Below are positions 25,601-35,329 of a stretch of DNA of 64,000 nt, in pieces. The DNA lies in contig JAWDGP010000875.1 in assembly GCA_033675545.1 (NCBI GenBank), positions 555,001-619,000 of the forward strand. Direction: 5' to 3'. This DNA is from Elysia crispata (taxonomy: Eukaryota; Mollusca; Gastropoda; Plakobranchidae). Each line of letters starts with the position of its first letter. The stretch's first letter is position 1. Under the pieces are notes generated by a model that saw nothing but the letters and a program-made list of their open reading frames with translations, did not search any database and had not been told where the DNA came from. A program made the translations under genes and the position numbers.

Positions 25601-28600
25601 CTTTAATCTCTCCAACTGATATTCTAGCTGTTTTCATATCGGCATCTCTTATGATTTTTACCATTTAAGTACTGTAAAGGTAAAGCAATAACCTGGCGCC
25701 TTTTAGAATTCTGAAATGTTCTGTGGAATCTATTCCACATGATTTTTTTTGTCAGTTTACAGAGACTAAAAGAGAGCACCCATAGTCCTGAGAGCTCATT
25801 ATGGCTTATGTTGTCAAGCTTTACTGTAGTCAAGGAATATAATGAACACTTCTTTCATTACATTGATTAGCTTCTCCATCTTGATCTGGAAAGCACATAG
25901 CATGTCGCCAGTGCCTGTTCCAGGTCTAAAAGAAGATGGATTTTCTGCAAGCTCTTGTCTATTTTAGCTTTTATTCTGTATTCATCATAATATATACAAC
26001 ATGATTTCGCATGTTTTGCTTATAAAATCTATGACCTATAATTCTCTCTATCTTTTACATGTCTAGTCTTGAATAACACAAAAAATTTTGGATATTTCTT
26101 TACCATTGATCAGTGTTAGAAGTTCCATATCTTGAAGCAGAGTAGATGAATTGCTTGATAAGCTATGTATCCACTTGCTTTTAAAAAATTCTTTAGTTCG
26201 CTGTGCATCATAAGTTTTGGCATTATACTTCCTCTGTTTTGTCATGTGCCACAGATAATTGTCCTTGATTCAAAAAGTGTTTCGCCATGCTCTTTCCACC
26301 TGTTTCTTTTTTTTGGGGATCGTGAGTAATCATTACAGCAAAGTGTCTCGGCTCAAAAGGCTCTCTTTTGACCATTTTTATTTGGTTGAACTTTAGGAGA
26401 TCTTTAGATGTATTGATATTATCAAATTCCAATATCTATATTCATTCTAATTCTAGTCATTCTTTTATACCAGTTTAAATTTTTTTTTTCAACTTCTGCA
26501 TCAATTTTTTTATATTCTTGTTTGTCTGTCTGTTTTTATGGCTGTTATTATTGTATTACAGCAATGTTTAAAAAATTACAGGTTTTGAGCAACCTGTGAC
26601 TTTCTACAGTGAGGTATTAAACACTCACTGGTTTAGATGTGATCCAACTGAATGCTTTAAAAAAAATTCGGTCAAGCCAATTATAGACCTTGTGAGTTAA
26701 AAGGGACCTGTAACAAACTAAAAAAAAGTCTAGATATGACTTTAATTTGAATCTCCTAAATGTCATAACAAGGCTTAACTTCTGAGCTATCTGATGTTCC
26801 AACCTTCAATTGGTGATAAGATCTTACTTTTAATTGCTATACTCATTGTTTTTATTAAATTTACACCCATTTGCGACACTGGCTTTCTGAACAGGGTGAG
26901 CCCAGAAAGGTTTTACTATCATCAACACTCTTGACTTGCATTGGTGGAATGAAAAAATTTTTGTTTGTTGTTGGCCTCTTTGAAGTCCAAGCAACATTGG
27001 TCTGGGAGAAAGGGGTGTGGTGCTATGGTTAAAGGAGTGTTGCCGGACGCTGTCTGTTGTCTATGCAGGCACATAGTTGGACTCATTGTTTGTTTAAAGA
27101 ATTATCAGCACAGCTGGCTGGTGTCAGAAGCATGATCAGAATTTACTGATGGTGGATTGTCAAATGTGACAATATGTTATTAAGCCATGATCGATTTCAC
27201 TTCTGGTCATAATTTCCATGAAAATTTGGGAGTAGGTTATGGCAAATGTGTGTCATGATGCAGTCCTAGATTGAAAAAAAAGGTTGAGATATCTTGAAAA
27301 CGAGGAGTGAATTTGGAAAGGGAAACAGATGAGTTTGAAAAATATGTGATTTTGAGGGATTCATAATTGATCCAATCTTCCTGACTGTGGGCACCATTTT
27401 TTTTAGTCATATGTTTACAGTCGCACTATTTTTTCTCTATTATTTCTTACTCTTTTTCATTATGTGTGTTGTTCTTTAGTTCTCAGAGAGGCTTGTTAAA
27501 TATCAGGCTTGTCTGTTTATGTTTCACTTTGAAAGATGATTTGTGTAAATTTTATCGTATCATGTATGCATTTTCTGCGAGTTAAGTATTTTACAGTGGC
27601 CATGAAAAGGAAATATTGTTTAAGGTATTCACACAAGAGTAGGTGGGTGTCTTTTCTCAGTCTGCTCACTTATGATGCTTTTATTGAGTTTTAGGATTGA
27701 ATGCAGTATGATATACAACCTTGGAGATAATATTACTCTTAATGATGGTTATGTTATGTTTATTGGTCTTTTATAAGTGTCTGTCTATTCTCTTAAGAAA
27801 ATAATGTTTGTATATGCATGAATGATTATCAGAATAGCAGGGAAATCATGTTTTTTTCACTTTCTTTTCTTTTATTTGTTTTGTAAATTTTGCTAGTGGC
27901 TGTCTTAAAGAATCGAATGCTGTGTTAAATCCACTCATTCCAACTATTTCAACATAAAGTATTGACTTGTGATTGGGCTTGCTTTTATATGTCCCTATTT
28001 TTTTTATGATTGACCTAGGTACATGCACAAGTTGAATTTGATTATGGCTACAGCAGTTATTTTATTACTGACAATGGCAGTCGGAATGGAACATTGCTCA
28101 ACAATAAAAGGCTTTCTGAGGTAATCATTATCTTTGTTTGAATGCCCCAGCAAAACAAAAAGATACTTTTATTTTATCTCCTATCAGCAGTTGGAATCAC
28201 ATAGCTATTATAGTATGACACTTTTAGGTGCTGGTTTCAGATCAGTACTTCAGTAAAGCTCCAAAGAGTGGATTCGAGTCCAAATAATTTAAATCTGAAA
28301 AATTTAAATTCACAGTTGGTTTGAAGTCAATTGACTTTGCAGAATATTTGTCTCTTTTGGTTATTTAAAAATAACAATAAGTTAAAATTAGATCATACAT
28401 AATTTGGAGAATAGAGCTGGTTAATTTGAATTCACCCATTTTCTTTCGTTTCTTTTTTTTTTTAAATAAAAAGAATTGTTCCTGATGACAGATATGCCAA
28501 TGCATGCATCTGAGGTGCAAACATGTGTTTATTTTCTGTAAGCCTATAGCCTTTAGCTAGCAGGATTTAATACCTATTAAGTCTCAGATAATTTGTTACT

Positions 28601-31600
28601 GAACAAGATCACTGCTATGACACTGAGTGGCTAGACATATTAGTTAAAATGAAAGTCTCTGCGTTTTTTTTTTTCCTCTACATATCTTTATAGAGCAACG
28701 TAAAGAGTGCAGCTTACCCTTTAAATCATGATGACATCCTTCAAGTTGGAAGCTCTCGTTTGTTACTGCACATTCACAGTGGTCATGAAACTTGTGAGGA
28801 TTGTGAGCCTGGTCAAGTGCAGGCTAAGCTTAGAATTCTGAATCCTGTAAAAAATGGTATTGAAATTCTTACAAACAATCACTTCTTCATGTATGAACTG
28901 CCAAGTTGTACTTTAATTTTTGATTTTCATAGACAAGGCCCAGAATATCTAAACTGATTGCAATTGATTATATATACTGAAAGCCTGAGATAAATGTTTA
29001 CTATACCAAACTTGTGAAGTCAAAACTTGGAATGTTTTGATGTTTCATATCATGCTTTTTTTTGCATTCTGTTGTAAGATGCTCATATTTCTTTAGTATG
29101 TTTCATAATACATTCCATTTCATTTAATTTACAGAGCATGTGATACTCTCTAAAGATGAAAAAAACAGGCAAAGAATGAAAGAATTGAAACAAATAAAAA
29201 AGAAATATGGTCTGCAGGTAATTTACCAACTACTGTGGATTTCTTTTTAAATAATTAAAGCTTATTAACTCATTGTGATATCAGTTTTATTCTGATCCTG
29301 GTGTACAATTGTTTACAAAAATCATTCATTAGCACACATAATTATGCTAATTCTGTTTTTTTTTTTTTTGAGAAAAAACAAAGTTGAAGAATTAAGGATA
29401 TCTGTATGAAAATTGATGCATTATATTTATAAACTGTCACTTGTATCTGCCTTTTTGTCAGCTATTTTATTCAGGAAAATGTTAAAAGAAAAATCATTCA
29501 GTATCAGATTTTCCTTCTGAGTTTATATTTTTTGACAAATATTTTTTTTTCCTCCCTAGAATTCTCATTTTGAGAACACTGGGGCAAGTCTTTCAAACTC
29601 AGATTACAGTGATAAGGCATATCTTAGAAGGAGATATATAGGAAGTGAGCCTGCTGAAATGCAAAATGTGACTCGGGAAATGCCAGCATCTATTCAAAAG
29701 TAAGACTTAAGACTTTACTTCTTTTAGATTGAAGATTTATGTGTTAACAGCTTTATTGCCTATCATTTCTATTGAATGGCATATCACCATTTGGAAAGCA
29801 CATATTCCAAGTACAGTATCAAGCAATCAGGTGTCCTTCTCTTTAGTAGCAATCAAGACCTTCCATGCATCTCAATCCCTTGTTGCTTTTAGTGCATCTA
29901 TGACTTGTATAACATTAAGCCACTTTTTTAGTTCATCTAACATGTTTTCTTCCTGATTTTCCCTGCAGCATTTTCCTACAATCATTCCACTTGTTACAAG
30001 ATGCTCTAGTTTCCCTCTTCTCATCACATTGCCAAAAATGGTTGTATGTTGGTTGCGTATTGTGTTTTTGAGCAATTTTGTTGTGTCAGCTTATTGTAAC
30101 ACTTTCTCATTTGATTTCTTTGCAGTCCATGGGATACAGAGCATTCTCTGTAGAACCACATTTCTATTGCCTCCATTTTTTTTTGTAACTGTTTGGAAAT
30201 TGTCCAGGCCTTGCATCCATACATCAGGATAGGTTCTGTTTAGCGCACCAGGGCTCTTCCTGTATGGATGGAGATGCATTTATTTGTTAGTACCAATTTC
30301 ATTCTCTAGAAACTCATTTTTGCGTGCGCAGTTCTTAATTCAGTGTTATTGGGTCCATTGCTTGATACTAAAGTAACTAAGTATTTGAATTGATTCCTGT
30401 GCTTCAGTTTATTCCCATTGATAAAGTTGTTGATCTGTGGACCCTCATGTTACCAAAACAACTATTACTTCTATCATTTTGTTGTTCGATTTCAACCCTT
30501 TCTTACTGGTTTCTTTCAACAATGTCTAGTAATTGATTTACGTCCTCTCTATTTACTGCAGTTAATGCAGTGCTCATCTGTGCACCTCAAGTTGTTTAAT
30601 GTTATGCCTTCCTACTTTAATTCCTGGGTATCCTTATAGGTTTATATCCTTCTCTGGCATCACGCTTTATTCTTTTCAATGTACTGATTTCCACATCAAC
30701 TCTCTTTGCTGCTGTCTCTTCCCAGCACATGTATTTTATCACTCTTAGATCTTTTCCATCTATCGTCAATTGTGTTAGTTGTGTGATTATCTCATCATGT
30801 CTTGCTCTGTGAAATGCCTTGGTGTTGTTAATGAAGTAGAGATAAACCTCTTTTTGTACTTTCAGAGCCCATTCAATCTTAGATCAAAGGATGTAGATAG
30901 CATTTGTTGTACCTTTTTCCTCCACACTCTTCTTATGCTATTTCTCGTTTGTTTTTGTTTCTGATTTGCATCATACTGATTCTTAAGTATCAGGAATGTT
31001 TGAAATAGGCCTATTCTATTTAGGAGGTACAAAACAAGAGAGAGGAGTGGATATTGTGCTGGACCAAGAAAAAACAGTCAAAGAATATTGGTATCTATCA
31101 GATAGTGTTTTACTTTTGAAGCAGGAAAATTATTGGACCTTAACATCATGCAAATATGCTCACCAACATCAACTAGTACCAATGATGACAGAGGAAAAGT
31201 TTTATGAATATCTAGAGCAAGCAAAGGCAAAACGCATGACCCTCTGATTATCATGAATGATTTTAATGCAAAAGCAGGAGAGAGGAGAGAAGAAAACTAG
31301 GTAGGACCTCATGGGCTGCTCATCAGAAAAATGTGAGGAGAGAAAGTAGTAGAAGAGTGTCCTAACAACAATCTTATTGTTGGAAACAACCAGCAAGAAG
31401 AAAGTGGACATGGAAAAGCCCAAGAGATGGAAGCAGAAACAAGGTTCATTACTTCCTACTAAATTGGGCTACATAAGTTTCACAGTCACCGTGTAATTTT
31501 TTACTTAGGGCCTGTTTCTCGATCTTTAGATCTAAGTAATAGAGTAAAATCTACTGATTTTCTAACAAATATTTAGTTTCTAGCACCTGAAATATTTCGT

Positions 31601-33411
31601 AGTCAAATATAAAAAAGGCTAATGAAAGAATTTTAAAGAATTTAATCTAGATAAAAAGATATAGCCATCTAATCAAACCTAGATTATAGAGTTTTACACT
31701 TTCAGTTAGGAGTGAACTTTTTCTTGTGAAAATACTAATAAGCCTTCTCATGACAAAATTTCAAGCAATTTCTGTGCTCTCTTCGAATGAGTTGCTCTGG
31801 GGTGAGCACTCTTCTTTTAAATACTTGTTTTCTTTTATTTTGGGCAGAATGTGAAAATTTCCTTTCTTTCATTGAGACTTGCTTTTCTTGTTAGAATAGT
31901 GTATTTTTCTTTCAGGCAGAGGCTGCATTTGTTTGTTATAGGGGAGTATGATTGGTCTTTTTTAATGATTTTCCATGACAAATTAATCAATGTTAGAATT
32001 CCTAAGTTTACAGATGTGGTCGCTGAAGGTTGTTGCTATTTTGTTATGCTAAATTCAGTATGTTGGTTATATCTGGTTTTGAATTGATTTATGGTGATAC
32101 CAATATATGTGTTTTATACCTTTGTTGGTTTGTTTGTTTGTTGTTTTTTATATATTACATAAACCTGGTGCAGAGGCAAATGTTCAAATTAAACTTCCTA
32201 GTTTATCAGGTACTGAAATTTTGAAGTTGATTTTTTCCTTACCCATACTGATGTAATGTAAGTGGACATGAGGTGGATCATACACCAGAGCTGTTTTAGT
32301 GCTGCAAGCATGGAAGGTCATGCTCACATAACAGGCAGGGAACCTGATTGATTGATTGACTTGGCAAATTTTATACCAGGATTCTTATGCAGTACTAATA
32401 TGGTGTGCAAGGAAAATGAAAGCTGTGTTTTTGTTTTTTTTTCCCTCTTCTCCACAAGTCCTATCTCTGCATCAAATAAGGGCCACAAATTATTATCCAA
32501 GATGGGATGGAAAGAAGGTGAAGGCCTTGGAAAAACAAAGTCTGGGATTGCAGCACCTGTGAGTTTGTCATCAACCTTTTTTCTATCCATATATTCTCTA
32601 TTTATTCATACATTTGAAGTCTAGATTTTGATATGAGATGCATTTAAAAAAGAATCAGATCAATTTCTTGTAAAATACAGAACTAAGCAAAGTGTCTTCT
32701 TAATTTGCTTCATTGTTTTTCACATTTTTTTATTTTTCATATTACATTAAGTGAAACACTATTCACTGAATGATCTTTTTTTGCACAGTGTGCTTTCTAA
32801 AATCTTGTTTGTTGTCATAAAGGATTTTTGTGACGCGAGGGAAGAAAATTTAAGTAGTGAACGTTTCAAATTAGCACATGCTGAAAGTAACATATCATGT
32901 GATAAGGAATTAGAAATTAAAACTTTCTTATTTTATGTTTCAGGTTAATGTTGAGCTACGTGTGAACCAAAATGCTGGTTTAGGATCCACAAGCAGCTTT
33001 TCTCTCTCTTTGGATAATGTGCACAAGGCCAAAAAAGCACAGAGGTGGTGTGCTGCTAGACAGATGTACAGCAAATTAGAAGCTCAAGAAACAGATTCAA
33101 ACAACCATTTGGATCTAAACACTACTGGCCTTGAAACAATGCAATGTATCAATACTGAAAAATTCAAATCTAGTTTACATGAAGCAGATGAACCCTCTTC
33201 AACATCAACAATCTCTTCAGATTGTATGGATTTAAGCAGAACTTTGTCTCAAAATGAGTATTCCCGGACTTCAACACCAGACCCTCCCTTCACCTCATCT
33301 ATTAAAAAGTATTCATCCGTGCCAAAAATAACATGGGTGAAAGGTGCTACCCAACACTCATCATCAGACTCAGAGAAGGCCTTGAAATCTCAGGACACAA
33401 AGATTAGCTGA
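14337..33411 (+). CDS. AGGF1: AGGF1 orthologue, angiogenic factor with G-patch and FHA domains 1 (12-exon model)
   Basis: Twelve exons with consistent phases give 2313 coding bases (770 residues; human AGGF1 is 714). Domain order matches the family: N-terminal coiled coil (about residues 45-95), OCRE aromatic repeat (about 168-220), Lys/Arg-rich then acidic Ser-rich linker (229-365), FHA (about 376-485), KKYGLQ-type linker, G-patch (about 584-632) and a Ser-rich tail ending in a WVKGA motif like the vertebrate C-terminus. FHA signatures are present (TIGREPNARHAL, SKVHAQVEF, NGSRNGT), as is the G-patch core KMGWKEGEGLGK. In vertebrates AGGF1 is reported as an angiogenic factor; the FHA, OCRE and G-patch set also points to phosphopeptide and RNA-processing contacts in the nucleus, which is the likelier ancestral role here. 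Introns are 0.2 to 5.1 kb and hold several transposons. Exons are listed separately. Confidence 0.93.
15212..15258 (+). CDS. AGGF1: AGGF1 exon 2
   Basis: A 47-nt exon with acceptor ttgtatcag| and donor GGG|gtgagg. It completes the split codon and encodes ANGEKPMPTWGTAAPG, ending in phase 0. Confidence 0.75.
16101..17836 (+). pseudogene. DUF7869-type transposase gene, decayed
   Basis: Exon 1 (16101-16150, MNPEKKFQDLFKDLIA...) has a clean donor AG|gtaagt. Its intron holds an (AAT)n tract, and the acceptor ctaatgcag| at 16647 joins in phase to a segment with KVIIPPTHTS and VKRRRLQNLQ, a basic NLS-like patch. The main body (16833-17546) has paired cysteines (CEQC, CDSC) and WCDNCSAQNKNW, probably an RNase H-like catalytic strand. 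After it comes KYLEMGHTFLSADSFH and a C-terminal part (17638-17836) with RRRKNVYNFHDFLTFV. Damage: frameshift near 16773, in-frame TAG at about 16824, frameshift near the T-run at 17516, and a TGA after SADSFH at about 17627, probably a decayed CGA. A poly(A) signal AATAAA lies near 18465. Confidence 0.75.
16303..16395. repeat. (AAT)n microsatellite
   Basis: About 31 AAT units, located inside the intron of the transposase gene. The polyasparagine open frame is an artefact. Confidence 0.97.
19050..19130. repeat. (AT)n-(GA)n-(GATA)n compound microsatellite
   Basis: Three adjoining simple repeats shortly after the right end of the transposon, in AGGF1 intron 2. Confidence 0.95.
19530..19818. 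repeat. (CATA)n microsatellite
   Basis: A tetranucleotide array of nearly 290 bp with an interrupted middle (about 19630-19680, containing CACA and TTACATA variants). Open frames on both strands of the MYVC/HTYI type are artefacts. Confidence 0.97.
20343..20528 (+). CDS. AGGF1: AGGF1 exon 3 (first half of OCRE domain)
   Basis: 186 nt, phase 0 to 0, acceptor tattatcag| and donor CCT|gtaaga. It encodes SISESLKVVAEEVIQ, matching the alanine-rich helix before the vertebrate OCRE, then EYVYDAKTGLYYHPASGYYW, the first aromatic octamers of the OCRE domain. Confidence 0.9.
21085..21192 (+). CDS. AGGF1: AGGF1 exon 4 (second half of OCRE domain)
   Basis: 108 nt, phase 0 to 0, acceptor atttcag|. It encodes YDYTSGTYYQYDEATGEY and HSQVD, closely parallel to the vertebrate YY-x-YD-x-E-S/T-G-x-Y-x-x-HS-R-V-D. 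The donor CAG|gttggg is weaker than the others. Confidence 0.88.
21828..21930 (+). other. AGGF1: Optional AGGF1 exon or 5' extension of exon 5
   Basis: An acceptor ttttttcattgcag| at 21827 and a donor ATTAG|gtaatg at 21931 frame 103 nt encoding CQMGWPSSPSGVDSLSSEF and more. Splicing it straight to exon 5 would break the frame. Reading through the 68-nt gap, however, stays open from 21828 to 22410 and leaves in the correct phase 1. So this may be a 5'-extended form of exon 5 (583 nt) or a cryptic exon. Vertebrate AGGF1 has no clear counterpart. Confidence 0.35.
21999..22410 (+). CDS. AGGF1: AGGF1 exon 5 (basic/acidic linker)
   Basis: 412 nt, enters phase 0 after tttctttcaacag| and leaves phase 1 at GATG|gtttgt. 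It encodes a very basic patch (KSRKRKRKVKKPSQ, probable NLS) and then an acidic serine-rich stretch with SPESGEVSDDSEE, like the EPEEGEITDS segment that precedes the FHA domain in vertebrates. Confidence 0.85.
22521..23155. mobile_element. Tigger/pogo-like MITE
   Basis: A 635-bp element flanked by TA on both sides (22519-22520, 23156-23157). Its ends are imperfect inverted repeats: CAGTACCCCTCGGACTCC at the left, and CAGTACACCTAGAATCC read inward from the right. Twenty of the first 27 positions match. The CAGT-N3-CCTCG start and TA duplication are typical of the pogo/Tigger group of Tc1/mariner transposons. The interior repeats GTTGAATGCAAGG near both ends and has no transposase, so it is non-autonomous. 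It sits in AGGF1 intron 5. Confidence 0.75.
23156..24970. other. Rest of AGGF1 intron 5
   Basis: AT-rich intronic sequence after the MITE; I see no exon, RNA gene or mobile element in it. The open frame at 23577-23882 (-) shows no family features. Confidence 0.6.
24971..25131 (+). CDS. AGGF1: AGGF1 exon 6 (FHA domain, first part)
   Basis: 161 nt, phase 1 to 0, acceptor aacatacag| and donor AAG|gtatgg. It encodes PPCIRLVVLESDYLKMGSLF, matching the vertebrate WPPCIRVIVIRS segment, then GTIGREPNARHALEIPD and SK. It contains the conserved FHA GR pair. Confidence 0.92.
25150..26480 (-). mobile_element. LINE reverse-transcriptase fragment, decayed
   Basis: Minus-strand pieces in shifting frames match a non-LTR reverse transcriptase. 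SSFRPGTGTGDMLCAF corresponds to the FR-x-G-x-GT-x-D motif, VFIIFLDYSKA to the F-x-D-Y-x-KAFD motif, and HADDIASYTND to the YADD catalytic box with Tyr changed to His. Upstream (26063-26432, -) weaker matches to the region before the palm are present. Multiple frameshifts and stops; no endonuclease part and no clear 3' tail. It lies in AGGF1 intron 6, opposite to the gene. Confidence 0.6.
26481..28018. other. Remainder of AGGF1 intron 6
   Basis: AT-rich intronic DNA. No element or exon recognised. The short minus-strand open frames (26617-26802, 27846-28028) look random. Confidence 0.6.
28019..28120 (+). CDS. AGGF1: AGGF1 exon 7 (FHA core)
   Basis: 102 nt, phase 0 to 0, acceptor gacctag| and donor GAG|gtaatc. 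It encodes VHAQVEFDYGYSSYFITD and NGSRNGTLLNNKRLSE. With the SK from exon 6 it forms the FHA S-K-x-H and N-G-S-x-N-G-T phosphothreonine-binding loops, all intact. Confidence 0.93.
28694..28856 (+). CDS. AGGF1: AGGF1 exon 8 (end of FHA and CxxC linker)
   Basis: 163 nt, phase 0 to 1, acceptor ctttatag|. It encodes LNHDDILQVGSSRLLLHIH, then HETCEDCEPGQVQAKLRI, nearly the vertebrate DTCDGCEPGQVRAHLRL. I place the donor at AATG|gtattg (28857), because the earlier gtaaaa at 28847 would put a stop at the next junction. Confidence 0.88.
29135..29217 (+). CDS. AGGF1: AGGF1 exon 9 (basic helix)
   Basis: 83 nt, phase 1 to 0, acceptor taatttacag| and donor CAG|gtaatt. It encodes LSKDEKNRQRMKELKQIKKK and YGLQ, matching the vertebrate LSKEEKELERRKELKKIRVKYGLQ helix in order. 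Confidence 0.92.
29560..29699 (+). CDS. AGGF1: AGGF1 exon 10
   Basis: 140 nt, phase 0 to 2, acceptor ctccctag| and donor CAAAA|gtaaga. It encodes NSHFENTGASLSN and YSDKAYLRRRYIGSEPAEM, comparable to the NPKYKDRAGKRREQVGSE part of the vertebrate protein. Confidence 0.88.
29700..32458. other. AGGF1 intron 10 (2.8 kb)
   Basis: Contains the inverted LINE at about 29770-31470. From there to 32458 it is AT-rich sequence with several phenylalanine-rich chance open frames and nothing recognised. Confidence 0.7.
29770..31470 (-). mobile_element. LINE with inverted 5' part (endonuclease on +, RT and C-terminus on -)
   Basis: The 3' portion is on the minus strand (about 30940 down to 29770). It has DGKDLRVIKYMCWEETAA from the RT palm region, then YGCKAWTISKQLQKKMEA and MWFYRECSVS from the C-terminal region common to many invertebrate and schistosome LINE RTs, then a GNVMRRGKLEHLVTSG box. 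The 5' portion lies to the right but on the plus strand (30990-31470). It has VLDQEKTVKEYWYLSD and IIMNDFNAKAGERREEN, the second being the GDFNA motif of the AP-endonuclease. The arrangement is what twin priming gives: the 5' end inverted and joined to the 3' end, with the middle of the ORF missing. Frameshifts and stops throughout; old and inactive. Confidence 0.75.
32459..32558 (+). CDS. AGGF1: AGGF1 exon 11 (G-patch, first part)
   Basis: 100 nt, phase 2 to 0, acceptor tctccacaag| and donor CCT|gtgagt. It encodes ISASNKGHKLLSKMGWKEGE and GLGKTKSGIAAP, the glycine-rich G-patch core almost identical in spacing to vertebrate GRKMLEKMGWKKGEGLGK. Confidence 0.93.
32944..33411 (+). CDS. AGGF1: AGGF1 exon 12 (end of G-patch, tail, stop)
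   Basis: Enters phase 0 after atgtttcag|. It encodes VNVELRVNQNAGLGST, closing the G-patch, then AQRWCAARQMYSKLE, a long Ser/Thr-rich tail, and ITWVKGATQ, which resembles the conserved MPWVKGT end of vertebrate AGGF1. The protein continues past this motif to TGA at 33409-33411, so its tail is longer than the human one. Confidence 0.93.
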   Translation, partial: VNVELRVNQNAGLGSTSSFSLSLDNVHKAKKAQRWCAARQMYSKLEAQETDSNNHLDLNTTGLETMQCINTEKFKSSLHEADEPSSTSTISSDCMDLSRTLSQNEYSRTSTPDPPFTSSIKKYSSVPKITWVKGATQHSSSDSEKALKSQDTKIS

Positions 33412-34010
33412 TATTAAGCTGCAATAATATTTTTACATCAGAAGAATTACTCTTAAATCTGCTCAAAAGAGCCAAGAACAGTGGAAGCCTGTTAACCTAA
33501 AGTTTTACTTATTGCTTAAAAATCTTTTTGCAATCATTAAATTTATGTTGAGAAAGAGCCCTTGACTGCTGTTGAGTTTATGCAGATGTGCAAACAAACT
33601 TTAATGCAAAAAAAGCCTACTTCCCCAGCAAACTTTGAGCTGTATTAGAGTGTGGTAGCATGTGTAATCCTTAAAAGAGAAAGCGTTTTATCAACGAGCA
33701 TCCAAATGTATTTTCTTTAAATAAATAGACAGAAGTTAAAAGAAATTTTAAAAAACTTCGATTTTGTTCACTAAAATATATTAGGGTTAACAATGAAGCT
33801 TCAAACTACATTCATATAAATGGAAGTTTTAGCTGAAGGAATGATGCTTGTTGTAATTGAGAGTTATGATTTTTTCAGGGAAATAATGATTGTATTGAAA
33901 GTTAAAGTATGCACTGAAAGTAAGTTACTTTTGATTCATTATCTAAATGTCAAATCTGCCAAATACATTTCAATCTATGTTGAATGAAATAAAGTATTAA
34001 TTTTGCATGT
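33412..34010 (+). other. AGGF1: AGGF1 3' UTR with poly(A) signals
   Basis: Non-coding sequence after the stop. AATAAA occurs near 33719 and again at 33988-33993 (gaaATAAAG). The second is followed by T-rich sequence and is the likelier 3' end. Confidence 0.65.
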
Positions 34011-34984
34011 TAATTATATTTTTTTAAATGCCAATCATATCAAAGTTTGTTGATGTGTGTCCACCTTTTGTTTTGAGTTTCTTCTTCAGTTTTTTTTTTT
34101 TTAAAGATTTTTAGATTTATCGGTTTTCTATTAGAATGCTCATAATATCCAACAGTAAAAAAAAATCTGAGAGAAATGTTCCCATATGGCAGGATTCTCA
34201 ACCTAACCCACTTTTCAAGTTTCATTTTTATAAAATCTACATAGATATTTGCCTTGAGCTGTAATTATGATGCTCAAAGGAGTTGGCCTATCTAGATACA
34301 AGCAATTGTATAAAGTCCAGGATTATGCTACCTAGTTAGGACCCATAACCTCTGTCTAAAAATACTAATACTAATAATAATACAACAATAATAATAATCA
34401 GAAGCACTTAAATGACTTTCACAGCATATACATGCACATGTAGTATTTTTTCGTTGATTTAAATGTGCACACCTCTGAACATTGAGGTTAACATCAATGC
34501 TCTTGAACGGTTTAGGCCTCTCAGTACAAAGGTCATCGGGATGTACTAAGGAGACTAAAATCCTAATTCATCCTGAGGTCTAAGATTTTATACAATTTCA
34601 AGGACATGATTAGAGAAGGGTCTAAAGAACGCCCAAGACTTAACATAAACAAATGGTAAATTTACTCCTTACTAGTAAAAACGCTCTGACTCTTTTACAG
34701 TTTTTGTTGAAGAAATATATATACATTGTAATTGAATACTAGACACACCACATCTTATTTTAACTTGTAATCACGGAGTGAAAATGCATCTCCTTTTCAA
34801 AGATCAATTCCTGCAGAAAGATTATCTTCCCTTTGACTCATGAGTCATACTTTCGAAATACATGTAGCTCAGTTATTAAGAACTATGGGAATTACTGTCT
34901 TCATTCTAAGACCTAGATTAGAATCACAACTAAGGTCTATATAAAAACTATCTGGCCTGTATAACTATATTTAATTACCTGTAT
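34011..34984. other. Intergenic stretch downstream of AGGF1
   Basis: AT-rich, with a short degenerate AAT tract near 34365. Nothing else recognised. Confidence 0.55.
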
Positions 34985-35329
34985 TTACAAATACATGACA
35001 CAAGACTAAGAAGGTACAAGTGAGATCCAAGAGTTTGCTTTTATGTAAACGCACAGTACAACTAACTTTTATGTATACGCACAGTACAACTAAACTCACA
35101 CTTACTTGACAAATCCCTTAACTCCCTTGGTAAAACTACTACACGATATAAACCGGAAGAAATCCTATTTCCTCTGTAACTAGTGTAAGTTCAATCTCTT
35201 AAAACTGTGACACTTACGTCGAAATTTGAAGTGCAAAGAGTAATAGTCTACCGCTGATAAAAGAACGAAAAGAAATATACTTGATAATTCCCGATTTTTG
35301 CAAACCACTACATTCCTTCCCTCCTTGAA

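Noticed and set aside
28694-28846. AGGF1 exon 8 ending at the donor gtaaaa (28847)
   Set aside because: It would leave phase 0 and place TGA three codons into exon 9; the donor at 28857 keeps the frame and the vertebrate-like sequence.
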